Source of the DNA: Halpernia humi
GTDB taxonomy: Bacteria; Bacteroidota; Bacteroidia; Flavobacteriales; Weeksellaceae
DNA: 64,000 bases
Assembly: GCF_900108025.1 (NCBI RefSeq)
Contig: NZ_FNUS01000003.1
Location: forward strand, 62,001 to 126,000
Direction of reading: 5' to 3'
Shown here: piece by piece, positions 55,224 through 62,771 of the stretch
Numbering within the stretch: the first letter of the stretch is position 1
Layout of the letters: each line of letters opens with the position of its first letter
Made by a program: the position numbers and the translations under genes
The notes under the pieces: model-generated
The model's database searches: none
What the model was told of the DNA's origin: nothing
What the model saw: only the letters and a program-made list of their open reading frames with translations

Positions 55224-56465
55224 ATGTTTACTGAAGAACAATACCAAAAAGACCTAAACTGGCTATTCGCACAACTTCCGAATTATCAATTGCAGGGACA
55301 AAACGCCTATAAACCAGGACTAGAAAACATCAAAAAACTTTGTGATTTTTTTGGAAATCCACAGGAAAGTTTAAAAATGATTCACATCGGTGGAACGAAC
55401 GGAAAAGGCTCAACAAGCAATATGATGGCTTCGGTTTTGCAAGAAGCAGGTTTTAAAACCGGACTTTACACTTCGCCGCATTTGGTGGATTTTACAGAAA
55501 GAATTAAAATTAATGGTGAAAATTGTGATAAAGAATTTGTCTTTAATTTTATTCAGAAACTAAAAAAAATACCTTCTGAAATTCAACCTTCGTTTTTCGA
55601 GTTTACGACCATAATGGCTTTTGAATATTTTAAAGAAAATAAAGTTGATTTTGCGGTAATTGAAGTCGGTTTAGGCGGAAGGTTAGATTCTACAAACATC
55701 ATCAAACCTTTAATTACTGCCATAACAAACGTCGATAAAGACCACCAAAACCTTTTAGGAAATACAGTTTCAGAAATTGCCTTTGAGAAAGCCGGCATTA
55801 TAAAGGAAAATATTCCGATCATATCTGGGACTGAAAACCCAGAAGTTTTGGAAATTTTCAAGAAAAAAGCAATTGAGAAAAGCGCTGAATTTATTGATGC
55901 TACAAAACTCACAAATGCTTACAAATCTGATTTAAAAGGAAACTATCAAGAAAAAAACATAAAAGTAGTTTTGGGAATTGTTCAGAATCTTCGAAAACTA
56001 AATGTTCAAATTCCTGAAGAAGCACTTCAAAATGGATTATTAAACGTTCAAAAAAACACTGGATTTTTAGGAAGATGGACCATTTTTTCAGAAAACCCGA
56101 AAACAATTTTAGACACGGCGCATAATTTAGCGGGTTTAGAAATGGTTTTTCAGCAACTTGAAGGGTTTAAAACTAAGAAACATTTGATTTTAGGTTTTGT
56201 AAAAGACAAGGCTTTAGATGATATTTTAAAAATTTTACCAAAAAATTCTGACTATTATTTTATAAAGCCAAACCTAGAAAGAGGCAGAAATCCGAAAGAA
56301 TACGAGGCTGATTTAAAAAAATATGAAATAAATTACAAAATATTTCAAAGCCTATCCGAAGCGTATTTGTTTGCTTTACAGAATATTAAAAAAGATGAAA
56401 TTCTATATATTGGCGGAAGTAACTTCGTGGTGGGAGAATTTTTAGAAAATAGTTTGCAGAATTAA
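55224..56465 (+). CDS. folC: bifunctional folylpolyglutamate synthase / dihydrofolate synthase
   Basis: This 413-residue Mur-ligase-type enzyme has the P-loop HIGGTNGKGSTSNMMASVL near residue 55, YTSPHLVDFTERI, and VEVGLGGRLDSTNI-like metal and ribose motifs. The C-terminal ligase domain holds LDTAHNLAG. It adds glutamate to dihydropteroate and folates. The -33 element of the following tRNA-Val promoter lies inside its last codons. Confidence 0.94.
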   Translation: MFTEEQYQKDLNWLFAQLPNYQLQGQNAYKPGLENIKKLCDFFGNPQESLKMIHIGGTNGKGSTSNMMASVLQEAGFKTGLYTSPHLVDFTERIKINGENCDKEFVFNFIQKLKKIPSEIQPSFFEFTTIMAFEYFKENKVDFAVIEVGLGGRLDSTNIIKPLITAITNVDKDHQNLLGNTVSEIAFEKAGIIKENIPIISGTENPEVLEIFKKKAIEKSAEFIDATKLTNAYKSDLKGNYQEKNIKVVLGIVQNLRKLNVQIPEEALQNGLLNVQKNTGFLGRWTIFSENPKTILDTAHNLAGLEMVFQQLEGFKTKKHLILGFVKDKALDDILKILPKNSDYYFIKPNLERGRNPKEYEADLKKYEINYKIFQSLSEAYLFALQNIKKDEILYIGGSNFVVGEFLENSLQN

Positions 56466-56483
56466 AATTTTCTACTATCTTTG
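56453..56483 (+). promoter_or_regulatory. promoter of tRNA-Val
   Basis: TTTG (56453-56456), a 19-base spacer and TATCTTTG (56476-56483) give an exact Bacteroidota consensus promoter, ending 25 bases before the tRNA. Confidence 0.75.
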
Positions 56484-56508
56484 CCAAACCAAAAATGGAA
56501 ACATAGTG

Positions 56509-56583
56509 GGGCTCTTAGCTCAGTTGGTTCAGAGCATCTCGTTTACACCGAGAGGGTCGGGGGTTCGAATCCCTCAGGGCCCA
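56509..56583 (+). tRNA. tRNA-Val (anticodon UAC)
   Basis: The cloverleaf has acceptor GGGCTCT/AGGGCCC, D-stem GCTC/GAGC, anticodon stem TCTCG/CGAGA with loop TTTACAC giving TAC, T-arm GGGGG-TTCGAAT-CCCTC and discriminator A. CCA is not encoded. An accessory pocket with repeats follows it directly. Confidence 0.95.
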
Positions 56584-56591
56584 CAATATTT

Positions 56592-56624
56592 AAAAAAATC
56601 TCGCAGAAATGTGAGATTTTTTTT
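56592..56624 (+). terminator. terminator of tRNA-Val
   Basis: The stem AAAAATCTCGCA/TGTGAGATTTTT (one G-U pair) with a GAAA loop is followed by T, a few bases after the tRNA. Confidence 0.8.
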
Positions 56625-56660
56625 GTTTAAAAGCTTTTGTTTATTTTATTTTTATTGTTG

Positions 56661-56684
56661 CTCAAAGTTACAAACTTTGCGAAG
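56661..56684 (+). repeat. left border repeat of the gene/repeat array
   Basis: CTCAAAGT-TACAA-ACTTTGCGAAGC contains a small palindrome (CAAAGT/ACTTTG). A near copy in the same orientation lies at 57781-57805, on the other side of the array. Confidence 0.6.
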
Positions 56685-56694
56685 CGGGGGTTAT

Positions 56695-57090
56695 TTATAG
56701 CCAACCAACAACTTCATTTCCTTTTCTCAATGATATTAAATATTTTATTTTATTATTTTCAGCTTTTATTAAAAATGATTCCTTTTTATATGAAATTATA
56801 TAAACTTTATTTGAGTCTGCCATATTAATAAGTTTATACTGATAATTCTCGACTTTACTATATTTTTTAATGTTGAGGGTTTTTCTATTAAGTAATAAAT
56901 CTGAAACTATTTTAATATAAATTATTTTAATATCATTATTTTTTTCGTTATAATTTTCCAAGACAAATTCTTTAGCACTATTAGTATTATTTAGTTTATT
57001 TATAAATTGATTAATAATTGGATCTTTAGAACTATTGTTACATGCTAAAAATACAAAAAGAGTACTGCTAAATACTAAATTTTTTATCAT
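56695..57090 (-). CDS. small lipoprotein of unknown function
   Basis: This 131-residue protein has a lipobox Cys17 (LFVFLAC), then a charged, Asn/Lys-rich mature part. I do not recognise the family. It has very low GC and lies in the accessory pocket after tRNA-Val. The first copy of a 181-bp repeat (57112-57292) begins 22 bases upstream of its ATG, so the repeat probably supplies its promoter region. Confidence 0.6.
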   Translation of the reverse strand: MIKNLVFSSTLFVFLACNNSSKDPIINQFINKLNNTNSAKEFVLENYNEKNNDIKIIYIKIVSDLLLNRKTLNIKKYSKVENYQYKLINMADSNKVYIISYKKESFLIKAENNKIKYLISLRKGNEVVGWL

Positions 57091-57111
57091 TTTAATTTAA
57101 ATTAGTTTTCA

Positions 57112-57292
57112 GATTTCGCGAACTTGCAACCGTAACGAATTAAAAACATGCTTCGCCTATAAAAATTATCAATTATTACTTTTCTAAATTTTGATAACAT
57201 TTTCTTAAATAAAAGTAAGAAAAAAAGTTTACTTGTAGCAAGTTTTTCGAACACGGATTGCAAAACCGCGAGATCAATATCTGCGACACCGG
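57112..57292. repeat. 181-bp direct repeat, copy 1
   Basis: This matches 57583-57763 at 174 of 181 positions with no gaps. The ends form an imperfect inverted repeat: TCGCG..TTGCAA.CCGT..CGAA on the left matches the reverse complement of the right end. Inner complementary pieces (TTACTTTT/AAAAGTAA) add to the fold. It lies directly upstream of the lipoprotein gene. Confidence 0.92.
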
Positions 57293-57298
57293 AAGCCT

Positions 57299-57544
57299 TT
57301 AATTCCCTCCCTTACCCTTTCGAAAGAAAGGACTAATGAAGATTTCATAAAATTTAAAAGTTATAAAGATTACATAAGGGATAATTAAAGTGCTATTTAG
57401 CACATCTTTCATGCCTCTGATTTCAGATTTTTGTATTAACAAAAGTATTATTAGGTTAGCTAGAAAACCGACCATAAAAGAAATCAATGCAACTTTTGAA
57501 AATATAAATATTTTATTTTTATTCTCCTCCATTTTCATTTCCAT
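57299..57544 (-). CDS. small membrane protein of unknown function
   Basis: This protein of about 80 residues has two hydrophobic segments (about 14-33 and 48-66) and a basic C-terminus (RKGKGGN). ATG codons at 57544, 57538 and 57532 are all possible starts. I do not recognise it. Its stop lies 7 bases from repeat copy 1 and its start about 40 bases from copy 2, so it fills the space between the two repeats. The same arrangement (gene preceded by the repeat) holds for the lipoprotein gene next door. Confidence 0.5.
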   Translation of the reverse strand: MEMKMEENKNKIFIFSKVALISFMVGFLANLIILLLIQKSEIRGMKDVLNSTLIIPYVIFITFKFYEIFISPFFRKGKGGN

Positions 57545-57582
57545 AAAATTTTGTCATAATTTTTTTTGCATCTTTTCTACCT

Positions 57583-57763
57583 GATGTCGCGAACTTGCAA
57601 CCGTAACGAATTAAAAACATGGTTCGCCTATAAAAATTATCAATTATTACTTTTCTAAATTTTGATAACATTTTCTTAAATAAAAGTAAGAAAAAAAGTT
57701 TATTTGTAGCAAGTTTTTCGAACACGGATTACAAATCTGCGAGATCAATATCTGCGACATCGG
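57583..57763. repeat. 181-bp direct repeat, copy 2
   Basis: This second copy ends in a perfect 8-bp inverted pair, GATGTCGC (57583-57590) and GCGACATC (57754-57761), which is imperfect in copy 1. It lies directly upstream of the small membrane protein gene. The remainder of the spacer up to 57880 holds the border repeat at 57781. Confidence 0.92.
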
Positions 57764-57780
57764 GATTTGCATATTTTTTA

Positions 57781-57805
57781 CTCAAAGTAGGGAGACTTTG
57801 CGCAG
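57781..57805 (+). repeat. right border repeat of the gene/repeat array
   Basis: CTCAAAGT-AGGGAG-ACTTTGCGCAGC is the same orientation and nearly the same sequence as 56661-56684. The two enclose the whole gene/repeat array. Confidence 0.6.
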
Positions 57806-57880
57806 CCTTTAGATTTGCAAAGTAATAATTTCCAACATTTAAGAAAAACAATCTTAAATTTGCTTTAAGAGAATTAATTT

Positions 57881-58861
57881 ATGAGACTTTTTACACCCGA
57901 AGATTTAAAAGATATTTATATAAAATTTCATCAAAGAGGTTTTAGTTTTTTGCTTTCCAAATTATCTCTTGACTCAAGTAAACGCACAAAAAGTGCTTTT
58001 AACGAAAAGGATGTAGAGTCTTCTAATTATTGGCTAATTCCTGCTGTTCGAGAACGGTGGAATTTTTTGATAACTGGCGATAAAAATACCACTTACGAGG
58101 AATATTTTTCTAAAAAATATTTTTCTGATCAAAAAAAATTAAAAGTTTTAGCTCTAGGTTCTGGCGTTTGCAGCCACGAAATAAGATTGGCAACTTTAAA
58201 TCCTAATTGGGAAGTTCATTGTTTTGATTTTTCTAACAAATTACTAGAGCAAGCCAAAGAAATATCAGATAAAAAAGGCTTGCAAAACATTCATTATTTT
58301 GCAGAAAATGCGCTTACTTATCATTTTTTAGAAAACGAGTACGATCTTGTTTTTTTCCACGCTTCTTTGCACCACTTTAATCACATCCACAATTTCTTTG
58401 CTAAAATTATTAATAAAACTTTGAAAAAAAATGGATATTTAATCATAAATGAATATGTGGGCAAAAAAAGAATGCTTTTTGATAAAACTCAAATAAAAAG
58501 CATCAACAACGCTTTGAAAAAAATTCCGGTAGAATTTAAAAAAATATATAAAACCAATTTACTTAAAACCAAATATTACGGCTCAGGTTTGGTAAGAATG
58601 TATATTGCAGATCCATCAGAATGTGTAGATTCTGAGAATATTTTACCAACCATTCACCATTTTTATAATATTATTGAAGAAAAAAAATACGGAAATAATT
58701 TACTTGCCAATACATTAAAAGATATAGCGCATCATTTCGTGCATTTAAACAAGGAAAAACAGCAAGTTTTAGAAGAACTTTTTAATACCGAAGACGAATT
58801 TTTAAAATCTAACAAAAGCGATTTTATTGTGGGAATTTACACATTAAAACCAGAGTTTTAA
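57881..58861 (+). CDS. class I SAM-dependent methyltransferase
   Basis: This 326-residue protein has an N-terminal helical region of about 85 residues, then a Rossmann methyltransferase domain. SAM-binding motif I is LKVLALGSGVCSHE near residue 90, and HCFDFSNKLLEQA supplies the acidic ribose contact; DLVFFHASLHHF is motif post-II. The substrate is unknown. Position just before a glycosyltransferase operon, on the opposite strand, hints at a glycan or lipid substrate. Confidence 0.8.
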   Translation: MRLFTPEDLKDIYIKFHQRGFSFLLSKLSLDSSKRTKSAFNEKDVESSNYWLIPAVRERWNFLITGDKNTTYEEYFSKKYFSDQKKLKVLALGSGVCSHEIRLATLNPNWEVHCFDFSNKLLEQAKEISDKKGLQNIHYFAENALTYHFLENEYDLVFFHASLHHFNHIHNFFAKIINKTLKKNGYLIINEYVGKKRMLFDKTQIKSINNALKKIPVEFKKIYKTNLLKTKYYGSGLVRMYIADPSECVDSENILPTIHHFYNIIEEKKYGNNLLANTLKDIAHHFVHLNKEKQQVLEELFNTEDEFLKSNKSDFIVGIYTLKPEF

Positions 58862-58911
58862 GTTTTAAATCTGAACTACAAAACAATATTTGTCTCAAAA
58901 ATCTGACTTTC

Positions 58912-59811
58912 TCATTTCAAATTCTCACATAGCAAACCCAATTTATAAAAATCTAAACTCCGTAAAGATTGCGGATTGTTTAACAATGTGTTTTTTAATT
59001 TCGTCTTTTGAGATTTAAAAATGTGTTTAAAAATAGTTTTTAAACCATATTTTTTTAGAAATGAATGGGCTTTTGCCACCTTTATTTCGCTTGCCATTTT
59101 TGCGCTTTTCGGAGATTGAAGCATTTCTGCAAGCGTTGCCATAGATTCTTCTACTTTCTTTAAATATCGGGTATTGGTTTCCAAATCAATATTCAAAACT
59201 GAGTTTTCAAAATGATGAATTTTTATATTTTCTGTTTTTAAATTTAATGCAAACAGCAAATCTTCATAGCCATAAGTGTTGAAATTTTCATCAAACTGAT
59301 GTTTTTTAAATAAATTCTTTTTTATTAAAAAATTATTGGTCTGGAAACTTAACCAAGGTTTAGATTTTCTTGCTTGCAAATTTAGATTTTCGCGCTGTTG
59401 TGCAAATTTCCAACGCAATAAATATTGAGATTCTGGTGTCTCTTTAGGCAAAATTCTACCGCCATAAACCACTTCTGCCAAAGGGTTTACCCTAATAAAA
59501 TCTAAATAATTTTGTATGAAATTGGCTTTGATGATTTCGCAATCGCAATCTAAAAACAACAAGTATTCAGTTGCAATATAATTTAGAAATAAATTTCTGA
59601 TTTTAGATCGCCCAAGGTTTTTATCCAATTGAATATAGTAACAATTTGGCGAGATTAATTGCTTGTTTTTATCTCTAAATTCTTTGTTAGAAGCATCGTC
59701 AATTAAAATGATATCGGCATCTAAATTAGATTTTTCAATTTCACATTTTAAATCTGAAACCAAATTTGAAACATCAAAATTAAAAACTGGAATACAAACC
59801 GAAATTTTCAT
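58912..59811 (-). CDS. family 2 glycosyltransferase
   Basis: This 299-residue protein is of GT-A fold. The start is KISVCIPVFNFD, nucleotide-sugar contacts lie in ILIDDASNKEF, the metal-binding DCDCE is near residue 95, and a later NTYGYEDLLFAL segment supplies the catalytic ED. It is the last gene of a minus-strand operon with GT9, SufE and GT4 genes and probably adds a sugar to surface polysaccharide. Confidence 0.88.
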   Translation of the reverse strand: MKISVCIPVFNFDVSNLVSDLKCEIEKSNLDADIILIDDASNKEFRDKNKQLISPNCYYIQLDKNLGRSKIRNLFLNYIATEYLLFLDCDCEIIKANFIQNYLDFIRVNPLAEVVYGGRILPKETPESQYLLRWKFAQQRENLNLQARKSKPWLSFQTNNFLIKKNLFKKHQFDENFNTYGYEDLLFALNLKTENIKIHHFENSVLNIDLETNTRYLKKVEESMATLAEMLQSPKSAKMASEIKVAKAHSFLKKYGLKTIFKHIFKSQKTKLKNTLLNNPQSLRSLDFYKLGLLCENLK

Positions 59812-59896
59812 CTGAAGCTATCTATTGTTTTTAAAAGTCATGTATAATCTACTAAAATTTTAGAAATATTTATTTCCAACCTTTTTAAATGTAATT

Positions 59897-60862
59897 TTAT
59901 ATTTTATTGATAAGCCATTGAATATCAAACTCATGCAAGCAAGCGTAATCTCCACGGAAACATTCTTTATCGCCAAAAGTAGAACAAGGCCGGCAAGTTA
60001 AATCTTTCACCTGAACGGCATCTTCATAAGATTGGCCATAACCCAAAAAGCCCGCAAAAGGATGCGTTGCACCCCAAATAGAAACACACCTTGTGCCCAC
60101 CAAACTGGCCAAATGCATGTTGGCAGAATCCATAGAAATCATCACATTTAAACTTTTAATGATTTCTAATTCTTCTTTTAAACTTAGTTTTCCCGCAATA
60201 TTTTCGGTATTTGGTAATTGATTACACCAATTTTGCAAAATTTCTTTTTCTTCTTTTCCCCCGCCAAAGAAATATATTTTATGTTTTTTTGCTAATATTT
60301 TCGCTATTTCGAAAGATTTTTCAAGTGGTAGCATTTTGCCTTTGTGCTGTGCAAAAGGCGCAAAACCGATGCCTTCTTTTTTTGCTGATGTTTGGATGTA
60401 TTGGTTAGAAAGTTGTACGTTAAAACCAATGCCGCGAAAAACATCTGCATAGCGCTCGAAAGTAGATTTTAATTGTCTTTTTTCTAAATTCCAAATGTCG
60501 GTAAGTTGTTCTTTTTCTTCTTTGCCTTTGTTTATTTTAAATATTTTAAAATTTCGATTGGCGAAAAACGCGTCCAACATTTTAGACCTTATAACATCGT
60601 GTAAATCTGCAATATAATCGAATTTAAACTCTTTTAAAAGTTCTTTAGAAAGGCGATTCATGCCGCGAATTCCTTTATAATCTTCGAGATTAACGCCTTT
60701 AAAAATAACTTGTGGCAAATCTTGAAACAAATCTTTGAAATTTTTACGAGTGACCATAATAATTTCCAAATTTTCGTTTTGTTCTAAAAGTTCACGAAAG
60801 ACAGGAACCGTCATCGCGACGTCTCCAAAAGCCGAAAATCGATATGCTAAAACGCGCGTCAT
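59897..60862 (-). CDS. family 9 glycosyltransferase (heptosyltransferase-like)
   Basis: This 321-residue GT-B protein starts RVLAYRFSAFGDVAMTVPVFREL, the usual GT9 N-terminus, and has MISMDSANMHLASLVGTRCVSIWGATHPFAG as the donor-binding end. A cysteine-rich C-terminal piece (CRPCSTFGDKEC, YACLHEF) follows, as in other Bacteroidota members. It likely works on the lipopolysaccharide core. Its ATG overlaps the sufE stop as ATGA. Confidence 0.9.
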   Translation of the reverse strand: MTRVLAYRFSAFGDVAMTVPVFRELLEQNENLEIIMVTRKNFKDLFQDLPQVIFKGVNLEDYKGIRGMNRLSKELLKEFKFDYIADLHDVIRSKMLDAFFANRNFKIFKINKGKEEKEQLTDIWNLEKRQLKSTFERYADVFRGIGFNVQLSNQYIQTSAKKEGIGFAPFAQHKGKMLPLEKSFEIAKILAKKHKIYFFGGGKEEKEILQNWCNQLPNTENIAGKLSLKEELEIIKSLNVMISMDSANMHLASLVGTRCVSIWGATHPFAGFLGYGQSYEDAVQVKDLTCRPCSTFGDKECFRGDYACLHEFDIQWLINKI

Positions 60863-61278
60863 TTTTTTAACTGAAATGCCACAGCGTAAAACTTAATTTG
60901 CTTGGTCATCGCCATCAAACCGTTGGCTCTGGATGGTGAAAGAAATTCTTGCAAGCCAATTTCAGAAATAAAATCAAAATCTGAATTTAATATTTCATCT
61001 GTAGAATGTCCGCTGTAAATGCTTACTAATAGCGAAACGATTCCTTTTGGCAAAATGCCGTCAGAATCGGCTTCAAAAAAAAGTTTCTCATCGTCATAAT
61101 GGGCATTTATCCAAACTTGCGACTGGCAACCTTTTATTAAATTTTGTTCTGTTTTTTTGTCCTCTGGCAGCGGTTTTAGTTCTTTTCCTAAATCTATGAT
61201 ATACTCATATTTCTGCTCCCAATCTTCTAAGAAGGCAAATTCTTCTACTATTTCGTTTTGTTTTTCTTTAATAGTCAT
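60859..61278 (-). CDS. sufE: SufE family sulfur acceptor
   Basis: This 139-residue protein has the catalytic Cys51 in IKGCQSQVW and the LSPSRANGLMAM C-terminal motif of SufE. It takes persulfide sulfur from SufS and passes it to the Fe-S scaffold. It overlaps the following GT9 gene by 4 bases (ATGA), so it is translationally coupled to a glycosyltransferase instead of to suf genes. sufS lies about 9 kb away at 50661-51887. Confidence 0.94.
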   Translation of the reverse strand: MTIKEKQNEIVEEFAFLEDWEQKYEYIIDLGKELKPLPEDKKTEQNLIKGCQSQVWINAHYDDEKLFFEADSDGILPKGIVSLLVSIYSGHSTDEILNSDFDFISEIGLQEFLSPSRANGLMAMTKQIKFYAVAFQLKK

Positions 61279-61296
61279 ATCGCAAAGTTAAGAAAT

Positions 61297-62400
61297 TTAA
61301 GTAGGAAAGTTTTCTGTTTTCACTTTATTAAAAAGCAACAGAATTTTGGGCGCTTCATTTTCCCAACAAAGCGTTTTTGAAGCCCTTTCTAACTCGACTT
61401 CATAATAACTTCTACCCTTTTGCAAGACTATTTTTAGTTGTTCTGCAATATGTTTAGGATTGTGGTTTTCAATAATTTCGCCAACATTAAACTCATTTTT
61501 AATGCGCATCATTTCTGGAAAGTTACTCATCAATAGAGGCACTTTGGATTGTATGTAATCTGAAATTTTATTTGGTAAAGAATAGAAATAACTTAAGCCG
61601 CCATTTTCTTCTACACTCAAACCAACGTCTGCCGTTTTGGTAATTTTCCGCATCTCATCTGGAAGCATTTTTCCTAAAAACTGTACTTTATTTTGAAGCT
61701 TTTTTTCTTTAACTAAATTCTCCAATTCCATGCGTTTTGGCCCATCTCCTATTATTTTAAAAACCGCATTATCTATAAATTCCATCGCGGCAATCACGTG
61801 TTGTAAACCTCTGGAAGGATTTATAACGCCTTGGTACAAAATAATTTTAGGATTATTTTCGGGAAAAGGAATGTCTGCGCCAATTTTCATAGGAAAATTC
61901 CTCACAACAAATGGCTTTATTTGATATTCCTTTTGAAACCATTCTGCATAACTTTGGCTTGCCGTCATCATATAAATAATTTTCGGCATTAATTTTCTTT
62001 CCAGAAATTTCCAGATTTTCTTTGTAAATCTTCCATTTAAAGATGGCATTTCTGTGAAAATCTCGTGGCTATCATAAACCAAAGGGATTTTTAATTTTTT
62101 TGAAACTAAATAATTTGGCCACAAAGTATCCAAATCATTGGCTAAAAGAATCGTTTTTGAGGTTGATTTTTTTAAAAGTTCTTTGTAAAGTTTCCACTGA
62201 AATTCGAGGTAAGCGAAACGTAATTTTTTTGAATTTAATGAAAGTCTCGAAAATTGATATGGCCTGGTCATTTCTGGCAATCCCGTCCAATTATTTCCAA
62301 TTAATTCTATTTCAAAACCATCATTAAGAAGCGTTCTACATACCTTTTCAACGCGCTGATCCGTATATAAATTATTAAAAACGCTTACTAAAACATGCAT
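61297..62400 (-). CDS. family 4-type glycosyltransferase
   Basis: This 367-residue GT-B protein has an N-terminal acceptor domain (MHVLVSVFNNLYTDQRVEKVCRTL at the start) and a C-terminal donor domain with ILYQGVINPSRGLQHVI, FKIIGDGPKR and GLSVEENGGLSYFYSLPNKISDYI, the EX7E-like region. It transfers a sugar in surface polysaccharide synthesis. It follows the small YgjV-like gene by 10 bases and precedes sufE by 18. Confidence 0.88.
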   Translation of the reverse strand: MHVLVSVFNNLYTDQRVEKVCRTLLNDGFEIELIGNNWTGLPEMTRPYQFSRLSLNSKKLRFAYLEFQWKLYKELLKKSTSKTILLANDLDTLWPNYLVSKKLKIPLVYDSHEIFTEMPSLNGRFTKKIWKFLERKLMPKIIYMMTASQSYAEWFQKEYQIKPFVVRNFPMKIGADIPFPENNPKIILYQGVINPSRGLQHVIAAMEFIDNAVFKIIGDGPKRMELENLVKEKKLQNKVQFLGKMLPDEMRKITKTADVGLSVEENGGLSYFYSLPNKISDYIQSKVPLLMSNFPEMMRIKNEFNVGEIIENHNPKHIAEQLKIVLQKGRSYYEVELERASKTLCWENEAPKILLLFNKVKTENFPT

Positions 62401-62410
62401 CTATTTAGAT

Positions 62411-62629
62411 CTATTTTTTTTTAAATAAATGGTACACTTGAATGCCGCAAAGTATTCCGTTTGGTATAATTACTGGCCATAAATAATTATTGAAAATACC
62501 ATAAATAACGAAACAAACGCAACCAATTAGATTAATGAATCGTATTTTCTTAATGTCTTTTAATATAAAACTTAAAACCACAAAAAAAGAAGCGGCATAA
62601 CCGATATAATTTGCAATCTCCGAACTCAT
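62411..62629 (-). CDS. small YgjV/SemiSWEET-like membrane protein
   Basis: This 72-residue protein has three hydrophobic segments and a Lys-rich end. Its start (IANYIGYAASFFVVLSFILKD) and the INLIGCVCFVIYG and PNGILCGIQVYHLFK segments fit the YgjV/SemiSWEET type of three-helix membrane proteins. A sugar-transport role is possible but not shown. It seems to be the first gene of the glycosyltransferase operon. Confidence 0.7.
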   Translation of the reverse strand: MSSEIANYIGYAASFFVVLSFILKDIKKIRFINLIGCVCFVIYGIFNNYLWPVIIPNGILCGIQVYHLFKKK

Positions 62630-62708
62630 ATTTTATTTTTTTTTAGAAGTACAAACCTACAAAAAAAACAGGTCATAAAGTCAGTTTACTTTTTTGGTAA
62701 AGTATTTG

Positions 62709-62716
62709 TAACTTTG
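62709..62716 (+). promoter_or_regulatory. candidate -7 box of clpC
   Basis: TAACTTTG matches TAnnTTTG and lies 55 bases before the clpC ATG. A TTTG 12 bases upstream is too close for a normal -33 element. Confidence 0.4.
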
Positions 62717-62771
62717 GTTTACAGTTAGCGAGGAAAAACAACTCAAATTTAACAAACTCGATATTAAATAT

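Noticed and set aside
56506-56700. Open frame running across tRNA-Val
   Set aside because: It is the tRNA gene and its terminator read as protein; no coding signal.
57112-57763. Classical integron attC sites and integron
   Set aside because: The repeats are too long and too similar, lack the GTTRRRY core, and no integrase gene is present in the window.
56509-57880. Integrated element using tRNA-Val as attB
   Set aside because: No second copy of the tRNA 3' end was found downstream and no integrase is seen; only the location is suggestive.
58912-62629. Complete polysaccharide or O-antigen locus
   Set aside because: Only three glycosyltransferases are present, with no flippase, polymerase or sugar-modifying genes in the operon.
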